Assembly (NCBI GenBank): GCA_005778045.1
Contig: SXKQ01000224.1
Location: 1 to 16,248, forward strand
Direction of reading: 5' to 3'
Length of the DNA stretch: 16,248 nucleotides
DNA from: Planctomycetia bacterium
GTDB lineage: Bacteria > Planctomycetota > UBA1135 > GCA-002686595
Both the position numbers and the translations under genes were made by a program. This document shows, in pieces, positions 6,498-13,038 of the stretch (position 1 is the stretch's first letter; each line of letters opens with the position of its first letter). The notes below the pieces were generated by a model. That model worked only from the letters and a program-made list of their open reading frames with translations, did not search any database and was not told the DNA's origin.

Positions 6498-6552
6498 CCT
6501 CGCGCCGCGAGCTCGAGCGGCGGCGTGGCCGGGACTTCGGACTGCGACGGGG

Positions 6553-6559
6553 CTAGCAT
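6553..6559 (+). promoter_or_regulatory. CTAGCAT box before the glycosyltransferase gene
   Basis: TAGCAT at 6554-6559 would be the -10 hexamer, giving a start near 6566 and a leader of about 21 bases. The leader contains only a weak purine stretch (GCGAGCGA). It is divergent from the CTAGGAT box at 6491-6497 that serves the opposite strand. Confidence 0.5.
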
Positions 6560-6586
6560 GGCCGGTCGAATCGCGAGCGACGTTCG

Positions 6587-7954
6587 ATGCGCATCCTGCA
6601 AGTGGCCCACGGATTCCCGCCCGACCAGATGGCCGGGGCGGAGGTGTACACCTGGACCGTGTCGAAGGAGCTCGTGCGCCAAGGTCACGACGTGCGCGTG
6701 TTCGTGCCGGGCTTTCGGCCGGGTGTCGCGAATCTCGCGCTCGTGAACGAGGACGTCGACGGCGTGAAGGTGACGCGCCTCAACCTCGTGCCGGGCTCGC
6801 CGCACCGCCTGCGCGTGACGTACACGAACCCGGTAGTCGACGAGATCTTCGCCCGCTGGCTGCGCGAGCTCGCGCCCGACGTCGCGCACGTGCAGCACAC
6901 CGTCGGCCTCTCGACCGGCGTGTTCGACGTGCTCGCCGCCGCATGCGTGCCGACGCTCTTCACCTTGCACGACTTCTGGTTCCACTGCCCGCGCGGCCAG
7001 CGCTTCACGCCGCGCCATCACCTGTGCGAGCAGGTCGAGCCGTGGCGCTGCGCCTTGTGCATCGGCACGTGGCGCCTCGCGTGGGCGCGCAAGTGGCTGA
7101 CGCACTATGCGCGCGGCCGCACGGCGGAAACCGCGGGCGAGGGGCTCGCGAAGCGCAGCCTGCGCTTCCCGCTGCGCGCGCTGCGCTACGTCGGCGACGA
7201 GACCTTCCGCGCGCCGATCCTGCGCCGCAACGAGTACATGCTGCGCGCGATGCTGCGCGCCGACCGCATCCTCGCGCCCTCGCGCTTCCTGATGGAGCGC
7301 TTCGTCGAGCAGGGCGTGCCCGCGGACGCGCTGCACTTCTCCGAGTACGGCATGGACGACGCGCCGTTCCGCGCGCTCCCGCCGCGGCCCGAGCGCGATC
7401 CGGCCGCGCGCCCCGTGCGCTTCGGGTTCGTCGGCACGCTGATGCCCACCAAGGGGCCTGACCTGCTGGTGCAGGCCTTCCAGTCGCTCCCGCACGGGCA
7501 GGCGACGCTGGCAGTGCACGGAGCGGGCACGGGCGAGAAGACCGAGGGCTACGTGACCGCCATGAAGGCGGGAAACCGCCATCCCGGAGTCACCTTCCAC
7601 GGCCGCTTCGACAACCGGCGCATCGCCGAGATCCTCCGCTCGTTCGACGTGCTCGTGGTGCCGAGCCGCTGGTGGGAGAACGCGCCGCTCACGGTGCACG
7701 AGTCGGTCATGGCGCACATGCCCGTCGTGCTGTCCGACCACGGCGGCATGCGCGAGCTCGCCGAGCGCTTCGGCAACGCCGTCGGATTCCGCGCCGACGA
7801 TGCAGCCGACCTCGCTCGCGCGTTGCGCCGCTTCCTCGAGGAGCCCGGCATCTGGAGCGAACTCGCGCCGCGCCGCGCCGTGCGCCCTGTCGCCGACGAC
7901 GTCACCGGCCTGCTCCGGCACTACGACGAGCTGGTCGCCGCACGCCGGGCCTGA
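6587..7954 (+). CDS. family 4 glycosyltransferase (GT-B fold)
   Basis: A 455-aa cytoplasmic or peripheral-membrane retaining glycosyltransferase; it transfers a sugar from an activated donor, probably to a lipid-linked or surface glycan. The N-terminal Rossmann domain starts MRILQVAHGFPPDQMAGAEVYTW with the acceptor-side GAE motif at 17-19. A middle insert starts with HDFWFHCPRG and carries four cysteines (C134, C147, C155, C158), a pattern seen in a subset of GT4 enzymes and possibly metal-binding. The C-terminal donor domain has FGFVGTLMPTKGPDLL, VTFHGRFDNRRIAEIL and the EX7E motif at E364 and E372 (WWENAPLTVHESV). Donor and acceptor cannot be read from the sequence. No other polysaccharide genes adjoin it, so pathway context is lacking. 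A CTAGCAT box gives it its own promoter. It is convergent with the DUF350 gene. Confidence 0.9.
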   Translation: MRILQVAHGFPPDQMAGAEVYTWTVSKELVRQGHDVRVFVPGFRPGVANLALVNEDVDGVKVTRLNLVPGSPHRLRVTYTNPVVDEIFARWLRELAPDVAHVQHTVGLSTGVFDVLAAACVPTLFTLHDFWFHCPRGQRFTPRHHLCEQVEPWRCALCIGTWRLAWARKWLTHYARGRTAETAGEGLAKRSLRFPLRALRYVGDETFRAPILRRNEYMLRAMLRADRILAPSRFLMERFVEQGVPADALHFSEYGMDDAPFRALPPRPERDPAARPVRFGFVGTLMPTKGPDLLVQAFQSLPHGQATLAVHGAGTGEKTEGYVTAMKAGNRHPGVTFHGRFDNRRIAEILRSFDVLVVPSRWWENAPLTVHESVMAHMPVVLSDHGGMRELAERFGNAVGFRADDAADLARALRRFLEEPGIWSELAPRRAVRPVADDVTGLLRHYDELVAARRA

Positions 7955-7971
7955 GGGGCGTGGGGGAAAGC

Positions 7972-8009
7972 GCGCGGGGCGCAGCCGCCTTCGCGACCGC
8001 GCCCCGCGC
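7972..8009. terminator. 11-bp perfect hairpin between convergent genes
   Basis: GCGCGGGGCGC at 7972-7982 and GCGCCCCGCGC at 7999-8009 form a perfect 11-bp stem with a 16-base loop. It begins 17 bases after the glycosyltransferase stop and lies 25 bases beyond the DUF350 stop, the expected place for a shared bidirectional terminator. No plus-strand T-run follows; on the minus strand the stem is followed by CTTTCCCCC. Confidence 0.65.
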
Positions 8010-8034
8010 AGGAAGATCAGACTTCGCCGCCGGC

Positions 8035-8613
8035 TCAGCCGAGCAGGGCGCTGACGAGGCCGGTGATGCCCGAGCTCACGCCCGAGACGCCCGAGGCGAT
8101 CAGCTCCGAGGCGCCGACGAGGATGCCGGCGTAGAGGATGCCGATGGCGACGTTGCCGGTGCGGAACTCGGCCTTCTCGTCGATGTCCTTGGTGAACTTG
8201 TCCATGGCCTTGAACGTCCACGTCACGGCGAGGCCGGCCACCATGATCGCGACGAACAGGTTGATCACGCCGCCGATGAGCGCACTGATGCCGTCCGAGA
8301 GCTCGCCCTTGACGAGGGTCGTGAGACCGTCGGTCATGCTGTCAACGCCGCCCGCGACGACGTTCGTGTAGGCGATCACCGCGCCGGCGGCGAGCAGCGC
8401 CACCGCCACGTTCTTGCGCTTGATCTCGCCCCAGATGTCGATGCCGTCGATCATGCGCGACACGACATTGAGGCCCTGGTTGATCGAGAAGGTGAAGATC
8501 GCCAGCGAGACGACCAGCTGCAGAGCGCCGAGGGCGAGCGCGACGAACGAGCCACCGAGGCTCTCGGTTTTGGCGGCTTCCTGGGCGATCAGAGCGAGGG
8601 AGGGAGTGAACAT
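8035..8613 (-). CDS. DUF350 family membrane protein with two repeats
   Basis: A 192-aa polytopic membrane protein. Hydrophobic segments lie at about 22-43, 67-88, 107-133, 152-172 and 175-191. It consists of two copies of the DUF350 unit: GEIKRKNVAVALLAAGAVIAY at 62-82 aligns with AEFRTGNVAIGILYAGILVG at 148-167, with a shared NVA-x(4)-AG core. Related proteins are small inner-membrane proteins of unknown function. The ATG at 8613 was chosen because the following protein has family length. A much longer in-frame reading to 9045 would run into the divergent VWA gene and is low-complexity, so I reject it. No Shine-Dalgarno site precedes the ATG (CTCACAGCC), and a GC hairpin (8637-8656) lies 23 bases upstream. 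It appears to be monocistronic. Confidence 0.85.
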   Translation of the reverse strand: MFTPSLALIAQEAAKTESLGGSFVALALGALQLVVSLAIFTFSINQGLNVVSRMIDGIDIWGEIKRKNVAVALLAAGAVIAYTNVVAGGVDSMTDGLTTLVKGELSDGISALIGGVINLFVAIMVAGLAVTWTFKAMDKFTKDIDEKAEFRTGNVAIGILYAGILVGASELIASGVSGVSSGITGLVSALLG

Positions 8614-8883
8614 GGCTGTGAGTGGCAGGGGATTGCGCGCTCCCCGGAGGGGGCGCTGGGTGGCAATTGGAGGGCGCAAAGGATGGGAACCGCCCCCCAT
8701 GCGGTGCAAGCCCTCGGACAGGCCCGCAGGGGCCGATTTTCGACCCCGGAGCCAGCCTTCCACTCCCGAGCCGCCAGATCCGGGCCGCTTCCGGTGACCT
8801 TGCGGGTTGAAAAAGCCATCTGCCACGCGCCCCCGGAGCCGGATGCGAACTAGGCTTGACTCGTCCCTGTTGGAGAGTGCCCC
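8614..8883. other. 270-base divergent intergenic region
   Basis: This is the longest gap in the window, between the DUF350 gene (minus) and the VWA gene (plus), and must hold both promoters. I see a GC hairpin at 8637-8656 (GCGCTCCC paired with GGGGGCGC around a 4-base loop, one wobble). There is also a small ACCGC/GCGGT inverted repeat near 8690-8706, a lone TTGAAA at 8807-8812, and the CTAGGCT box at 8850-8856. No convincing short gene or RNA is seen. Confidence 0.5.
8850..8856 (+). promoter_or_regulatory. CTAGGCT box before the VWA gene
   Basis: TAGGCT at 8851-8856 would be the -10 hexamer, giving a start near 8863 and a leader of about 21 bases that carries a GGAGA Shine-Dalgarno site seven bases before the ATG. 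No -35 match is seen at the right distance; TTGAAA at 8807 is too far upstream. Confidence 0.5.
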
Positions 8884-10578
8884 ATGCGCATGAACGGATT
8901 CCCCGCGCTCGCCCGCTCCCTCGTCCGCCCCCTGCTCGCGCTCTTGGCCCTGGCGCCCGTCGCGAGCGCGCAGAGCTCGGACGCCTTCCAGAAGGCGCTC
9001 GAGCGCTACCAGGAGACGATCCAGCGCCTGCCGCTGCAGCACCACACCGAGGGACGCGAGAAGCTCGCCAAGACGCGCAACCCCGAGGCCTTCGCGATCC
9101 TCGCCAAGGACTACGTCGAGACCAAGGACCCCGGGCGCTTCCCCGAGTACGCGCGCTACATGCTCGCCACGCTGCTCGGGCGCAACTTCGACCGCGCGGA
9201 GTTCGTCGAGCCGTTCAAGGCCCTGCGCAGCACGAACCGCAAGCCCGTCGACACGTGGCTGTGGGTGCAGGCGCTCAAGGTGCAGGCCGATCGAGGCGAC
9301 GCGGCGGAGGTGCTCGCGATCGCGACCGGCGAGAAGAACGCGCTCCTGCGCGCGGCCGCCATCGCGGGACTCGGCGCGACGCGCAACCCGGACCTCAAGG
9401 CCATCATCGTGCCCAACTGCACGGCCTTCCCGAAGAAAGACGAGGAGCGCATGGCGATTCTGGGCGCCATGAGTGGAGCGCTGTTCGCGAACAAGGACCG
9501 CGTCAACGATGCGGCCTACCGCGAGGCTCTCAGCGCCTACATCGGCCTGCTAGCCGACGAGGTCGGGCTGTCGCACACGGCCAAGGTGCAAGTCGCGCGG
9601 CACCTGCAGGGCATCCTCAAGTCGAACCAGCTGTACGTGAACCCCGACGCGTGGCTCGAGCTGCTCTCGCGCGGCGAGGTCAAGCGCGGCACGACCAGCC
9701 CCTCGTCCGCGGCGCCGCGCTTCTTCGGCATCGAGACCGACGGCGAGCGTCTGTGCTACGTGGTCGACATGTCCGACTCGATGTGCAAGAAAATCGAGCC
9801 GTCGGCCAAGCCCGCCGGTCCGCTCTCGGGGCCGAAGGAGAAGAAGAAGAAGGGCGCGATCCTCGAGGAGAGTGACATTCCCTGGCACCGCATCGACACG
9901 CGCTGGGACCTCGCGCGAGAGAACCTGCGCGTGTCGCTCTCGCGCCTAACGCCCGACAAGCAGTTCTGCATCGTGTGGTTCGGCTCCTCGGCCGGCACGC
10001 TCGATTCTTGCCCGGGCATGATCAAGGCCACGCGCACCAACATCGACAAGGTCATGGACGAGCTCGACGCGATCGAGCTCGGAGCGCCGGACACGCGCAC
10101 CTCGCTCGACGGGAAGCTGCGCGGCGAGACCAACATGCATGCGGGCCTCAAGCTCGCCTTCGCCCTGACGGGCCGCGGCTTCGCCCAGACCGAGGCCTAC
10201 GTCAACGCCGACGCGCTCACGGAGGGCTGCGACACGATCCTGATGCTCTCCGACGGCACGCCTTCGGTCGACGACTTCACGGTCACCGACAAGGACTATG
10301 GCGAGGGCGACGTAGTCGTCGACCAGGAGTACAAGGTCAAGGCCGAGCGCACGGCCAACCTCAATTACCCCGGCCCGTTCATCTTCTCGGGTGACCCCAA
10401 CTGCCCCTGGATCGTCGACGACGTGCGCCGCATGAACGCCTTCCGCCGCATCCGCATCCACTGCGTGGGGCTCGGGGAGGCCAACGTGACGTTGCTCAAG
10501 GAGCTCGCCACGATCGGGCAAGGCCAGAGCTTCGTTGTCGGCCAGAAACGCGCCGACCCGACGGCCGGCGGCAAGTAG
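8884..10578 (+). CDS. secreted von Willebrand factor A domain protein
   Basis: A 564-aa exported protein. The ATG has GGAGA seven bases upstream. Residues 1-29 are a signal peptide ending ASA before Q30. Residues 30 to about 270 are helical and resemble HEAT-like repeats (EVLAIATGEKNALLRAAAIAG). The C-terminal half is a VWA domain with a complete metal-ion-dependent adhesion site: D295, S297, S299 (DMSDSM), T416 (GETNMHAG) and D457 (LMLSDGT). After the first motif comes a lysine-rich insert (PKEKKKKG, about 319-326) that is not part of the usual fold. VWA domains bind protein ligands through a divalent metal. A periplasmic or surface adhesion role is likely, but the partner is unknown. The gene ends 12 bases from the stop of the convergent tadG-like gene; a functional link to the pilus is possible but unproven. 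Confidence 0.88.
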   Translation: MRMNGFPALARSLVRPLLALLALAPVASAQSSDAFQKALERYQETIQRLPLQHHTEGREKLAKTRNPEAFAILAKDYVETKDPGRFPEYARYMLATLLGRNFDRAEFVEPFKALRSTNRKPVDTWLWVQALKVQADRGDAAEVLAIATGEKNALLRAAAIAGLGATRNPDLKAIIVPNCTAFPKKDEERMAILGAMSGALFANKDRVNDAAYREALSAYIGLLADEVGLSHTAKVQVARHLQGILKSNQLYVNPDAWLELLSRGEVKRGTTSPSSAAPRFFGIETDGERLCYVVDMSDSMCKKIEPSAKPAGPLSGPKEKKKKGAILEESDIPWHRIDTRWDLARENLRVSLSRLTPDKQFCIVWFGSSAGTLDSCPGMIKATRTNIDKVMDELDAIELGAPDTRTSLDGKLRGETNMHAGLKLAFALTGRGFAQTEAYVNADALTEGCDTILMLSDGTPSVDDFTVTDKDYGEGDVVVDQEYKVKAERTANLNYPGPFIFSGDPNCPWIVDDVRRMNAFRRIRIHCVGLGEANVTLLKELATIGQGQSFVVGQKRADPTAGGK

Positions 10579-10590
10579 CTCGCCGCGCGC

Positions 10591-11865
10591 TCAGCGCACG
10601 AGCTTGGCGCGTCCAGGCACCGGCGTGCTCTCGAGCGCGTCGATGCTCTCGCGCAGGCGCAGGACCGCATCGCCACGCATGCGCACGGACTCGGCCACCA
10701 GCGTGCCGGTGTCCATGCGCGAACTGCCCTCGAGCACCAGCCGCGTCGAGGGCGCGTAGGCGTGCCCGCGGACATCGACCTCGGCCGCGTCGGTGAAGTT
10801 CCAAGCGCGAAGACCGGACTCCTGCAGGACCCAGAAGCCGTCCCAGCCGGGGACGGTGTCCGAGCCTGTCCCGGAGACCACCGCACGCCCCGAGAGCATG
10901 AGGCGTCCCGCCGAGCTGAACAGCAGGGTGGCGAACTCCAGCCCGAGCTCGGCGTCGCCGGACAGCACGATCGGCCCCTCGAACTGGTGCAGGCCGGGCA
11001 GCAGCACCACTCGTCCGCCGTTGGCGTCGAATCCGGAGTGAACGCCGGGCTGGACCAAGGTCGTTCCCGCATCGTCGTGCTCGATGGGTTCAGGCTGCGT
11101 CGGATCGAGCGGCGGCAGCGGAATCGAGGCGTAGGGGTCCGCCGGGATCGAGGCCCCGGCGACCACGTCCGAATCGACGAGCTCGACGCTGCCGGGCTCG
11201 AGTCCCCCGGCGACGCGCAGCTCGGCCACGAGTACGCGCGGTGCCCCCGCCACGCGGACCGCGGCCGCGTCGTTCGAGGCGACCAGCACGACCCCGCGGG
11301 TGCGCAGCCGGGCGGCTCGCTCGACCTCGAGCGCCTCGCTGCCCGTGCCGAGGACCAGCGCCGAGGTGTAGTGCTTCGGTGGGATGAAGACGGCCACGGC
11401 TTGGCGCTCGATCTTCACGGTCGTCCCAGGAAACAGGGACGGCAGGACGAGGCCGGGGGCCCCGTTGGGGTGGTTGGCGGCGAAGCGCACGGTGGCGCGC
11501 ACGGCTCGCCCGCCCTCGGGGTCCGGCACGAACTGGCGCTGGAAGCGGTCCCAGCGGCCGAACTCCAGCTCCCCGCCACCCCCGGGTCCGGGGCCCGTGC
11601 TGATCGAGACCGGGCCGGCCGGGGCGCGGTTGGCGGAGGCGGCAAGCAGCGCTGCATCGAGGGCGGCAGCGTAGCTCTCGTCGTGCTGGGCCGCGGCGGC
11701 GAGCGCGATCGCGTCCGCCCCGTTGCGGGCATCGACGGCCGACCTCATGGCCAGCCCCGCCTCGATCGCCAGCCACGACAGCATCAGGACCGAGGGCAGG
11801 ACCACGATCACTTGGACGCTGGAGAGGCCCTTCCGGGCCAAAGATGCGGTCGGACGCAGTTTCAA
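10591..11865 (-). CDS. TadG-like pilus assembly protein with repetitive beta-rich C-terminus
   Basis: A 424-aa protein read from a TTG start (MKLRPTASLARKG); no ATG exists in frame before the divergent tadV gene and no Shine-Dalgarno site is seen, so the start is uncertain. Residues 13-40 carry the TadE/TadG-type pseudopilin segment (GLSSVQVIVVLPSVLMLSW). It has G13 but Q18 where prepilin-like TadE proteins have Glu at +5. A region of about 200 residues follows, ending VAVFIPPKHYTSALVLGTG. The last 200 or so residues are rich in short glycine-punctuated strands: VAELRVAGGLEPGSVEL, TLVQPGVHSG, VVLLPGLHQFEGPIVLSG, GHAYAPSTRLVLEGSS. That fits the beta-helix-like C-terminus found in some TadG-related proteins. 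It should be anchored in the inner membrane, facing the periplasm. It is transcribed divergently from the rest of the tad genes. Confidence 0.8.
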   Translation of the reverse strand: MKLRPTASLARKGLSSVQVIVVLPSVLMLSWLAIEAGLAMRSAVDARNGADAIALAAAAQHDESYAAALDAALLAASANRAPAGPVSISTGPGPGGGGELEFGRWDRFQRQFVPDPEGGRAVRATVRFAANHPNGAPGLVLPSLFPGTTVKIERQAVAVFIPPKHYTSALVLGTGSEALEVERAARLRTRGVVLVASNDAAAVRVAGAPRVLVAELRVAGGLEPGSVELVDSDVVAGASIPADPYASIPLPPLDPTQPEPIEHDDAGTTLVQPGVHSGFDANGGRVVLLPGLHQFEGPIVLSGDAELGLEFATLLFSSAGRLMLSGRAVVSGTGSDTVPGWDGFWVLQESGLRAWNFTDAAEVDVRGHAYAPSTRLVLEGSSRMDTGTLVAESVRMRGDAVLRLRESIDALESTPVPGRAKLVR

Positions 11866-11910
11866 GGGCGGGATGCTTTCACAGCTGCGTATTCGGCTTG
11901 GCCACGTACA

Positions 11911-11939
11911 GGACTCTGAAGGAAAAAAGAGTCTATCAT
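11911..11939 (+). promoter_or_regulatory. dyad and TATCAT box upstream of tadV
   Basis: GACTCT at 11912-11917 and AGAGTC at 11928-11933 are a perfect 6-bp inverted repeat with a 10-base A-rich spacer. It directly abuts TATCAT (11934-11939), the best -10-like hexamer upstream of tadV, giving a start near 11946 and a leader of about 39 bases. A further GGACTC lies at 11956-11961. A dyad covering the -35 to -13 zone is where a repressor or activator would bind. The stretch is markedly AT-rich for this DNA and lies in the 119-base gap between tadG and tadV. Confidence 0.4.
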
Positions 11940-11984
11940 TTGGGAGTGCGCCTCTGGACTCCGGGACGGCGATACTCAACTTCC

Positions 11985-12593
11985 ATGCCGATCCTGACCC
12001 TCCCCCCCCCAACCGACCCGCACGCGTGGGTCTGGATGCTACTGCTCGGAGCCTGCGCCTTCGCAACAGTCACGGACATTCGCAGCATGCGCATTCACAA
12101 CTGGCTGACCTTCCCGTTGTTCGGGCTGGGGCTCGCCTACGGTGGACTCATCGGCGGCTGGGACGGCCTCTGCAGCTCGCTGCTCGGTGCGGCCATCGCC
12201 GGCGCGATCTTCATCGGCGCCTTCGTGCTCGCCGGCGGCGGAGCGGGCGACGCCAAGCTGATGATGGGCCTCGGGGCTTGGCTTGGCAGCTCGGCGGCCG
12301 TGCCCCTGATCGTCGGCGTGACGGCTTCGGGATTCGTCCTCGGCATGGGCGTCACCGTCACCCGCGGGGGCTGGCGCGACGTCCCGATCGTTCTGATGCA
12401 CGGCTTATGGATCACGCGCCTCGAGCTTGGCCGCGCGCTCGCCGGTCGCATCGCCTACCCCGAATCGAGCGCCTTGCCGTCCGGCAGCGCCCCCAAGGAA
12501 CGTCCCAAGCAGTGGATGCCCTATGCGCCGGCGATCCTCGTCGGCACGGCCCTGACCTGGTGGTGGTGGGAAACCCGCGGAGGCGGACGATGA
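11985..12593 (+). CDS. tadV: Tad prepilin peptidase (A24 family, TadV/CpaA)
   Basis: A 202-aa inner-membrane aspartic peptidase that removes the leader of Flp pilin and of the pseudopilins. The two conserved aspartates are visible: D31 in TVTDIRSMRIHNWLT and D89 in GGGAGDAKLMMGLGAWLG, the GD motif of the family. Several hydrophobic segments follow (about 14-30, 44-58, 65-84, 103-122, 184-196). The ATG was chosen because upstream in-frame codons would extend through the TATCAT promoter region into tadG. No Shine-Dalgarno site is visible. Codons 6-9 contain a run of nine C. The gene ends in a 4-base ATGA overlap with tadE, so the two are translationally coupled. It is the first gene of the plus-strand pilus operon. 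Confidence 0.92.
   Translation: MPILTLPPPTDPHAWVWMLLLGACAFATVTDIRSMRIHNWLTFPLFGLGLAYGGLIGGWDGLCSSLLGAAIAGAIFIGAFVLAGGGAGDAKLMMGLGAWLGSSAAVPLIVGVTASGFVLGMGVTVTRGGWRDVPIVLMHGLWITRLELGRALAGRIAYPESSALPSGSAPKERPKQWMPYAPAILVGTALTWWWWETRGGGR
12002..12010 (+). repeat. nine-cytosine tract in tadV
   Basis: A run of nine C bases spans tadV codons 6-9 (Leu-Pro-Pro-Pro). It is the longest single-base run I noticed in the window. Gain or loss of one base by slippage would truncate the peptidase close to its N-terminus. Confidence 0.9.
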
Positions 12594-13012
12594 GGCTCTG
12601 GAACCGCGCGGCCCGCGCCCGACGGGGCTCCGAGAGTATCGAGGCTGCGATCGCTGTCCCGCTGCTCTTGTTCGTGATCTTCGCCGCCTTCGAATACGGC
12701 TGGCTGGTGCTCAAGAGCACCCAGATCAACAGCGCGGCGCGCCTCGGTGCCCGCGAGGCCTCCCTCGAGGGCGCAACTGCGGCCACGGTGCAGGCCAAGG
12801 TGCAAGCGGCCCTAGCCGCTCAGGGCATCGTCGGCGCGCAGGTGCAGTTCCTGCCCGGCGCCCCTGAAGATCTCGAGAGCGGTGACGCCATCACGGTGAG
12901 CATCGCGGCCCGCTACGCCCCCAACCAGCTGCTCGGACTCGCGCGGCTGATGCCCATTCCGGAGTCCGTGCGGGGCCGCGCCGCCATGGTGCTCGAGCCT
13001 CGCAACGACTGA
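12590..13012 (+). CDS. tadE: TadE-like pseudopilin
   Basis: A 140-aa inner-membrane protein of the TadE family. It begins MRLWNRAARARRG followed by SESIEAAIAVPLLLFVIFAAFEYG, a classic prepilin-like leader: basic N-terminus, cleavage after G13, Glu at +5 (E18), then a hydrophobic helix to about residue 41. TadV should therefore process it. The periplasmic part of about 100 residues (QINSAARLGAREASLEG to RGRAAMVLEP) is typical in length and content, with an amphipathic helix in the first 40 residues and beta strands after. GGAGG lies six bases before the ATG, the strongest ribosome site in the operon. The ATGA overlap couples it to tadV. TadE proteins are needed for Flp pilus assembly as minor pilins; this role is known for the family and inferred here. 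Confidence 0.9.
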   Translation: MRLWNRAARARRGSESIEAAIAVPLLLFVIFAAFEYGWLVLKSTQINSAARLGAREASLEGATAATVQAKVQAALAAQGIVGAQVQFLPGAPEDLESGDAITVSIAARYAPNQLLGLARLMPIPESVRGRAAMVLEPRND

Positions 13013-13038
13013 ACACCTCTTTACTTTCTGGTGCTTGC

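Noticed and set aside
8622..8637. Possible sigma-54 site TGGCAG...TTGC
   Set aside because: The distance between GG and GC is one base short of the strict 10-base spacing, and the site lies far from the VWA start.
8807..8812. TTGAAA as a -35 box for the VWA gene
   Set aside because: It is 38 bases from the CTAGGCT box and has no -10 at 16-18 bases.
8614..9045. N-terminal extension of the DUF350 gene to 9045 on the minus strand
   Set aside because: It would overlap the divergent VWA gene, and the extra 144 residues are low-complexity with no membrane character; the 192-aa form has family length.
10568..10586. GCGGC/GCCGC inverted repeat at the VWA-tadG junction as a terminator
   Set aside because: It is only a 5-bp stem with a 9-base loop, partly inside the VWA coding end; too weak in this composition.
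11723..12589. Upstream extension of tadE through an open frame from 11723
   Set aside because: The frame runs antiparallel to tadG and across all of tadV. The ATG at 12590 has GGAGG and starts a classic prepilin-like leader.
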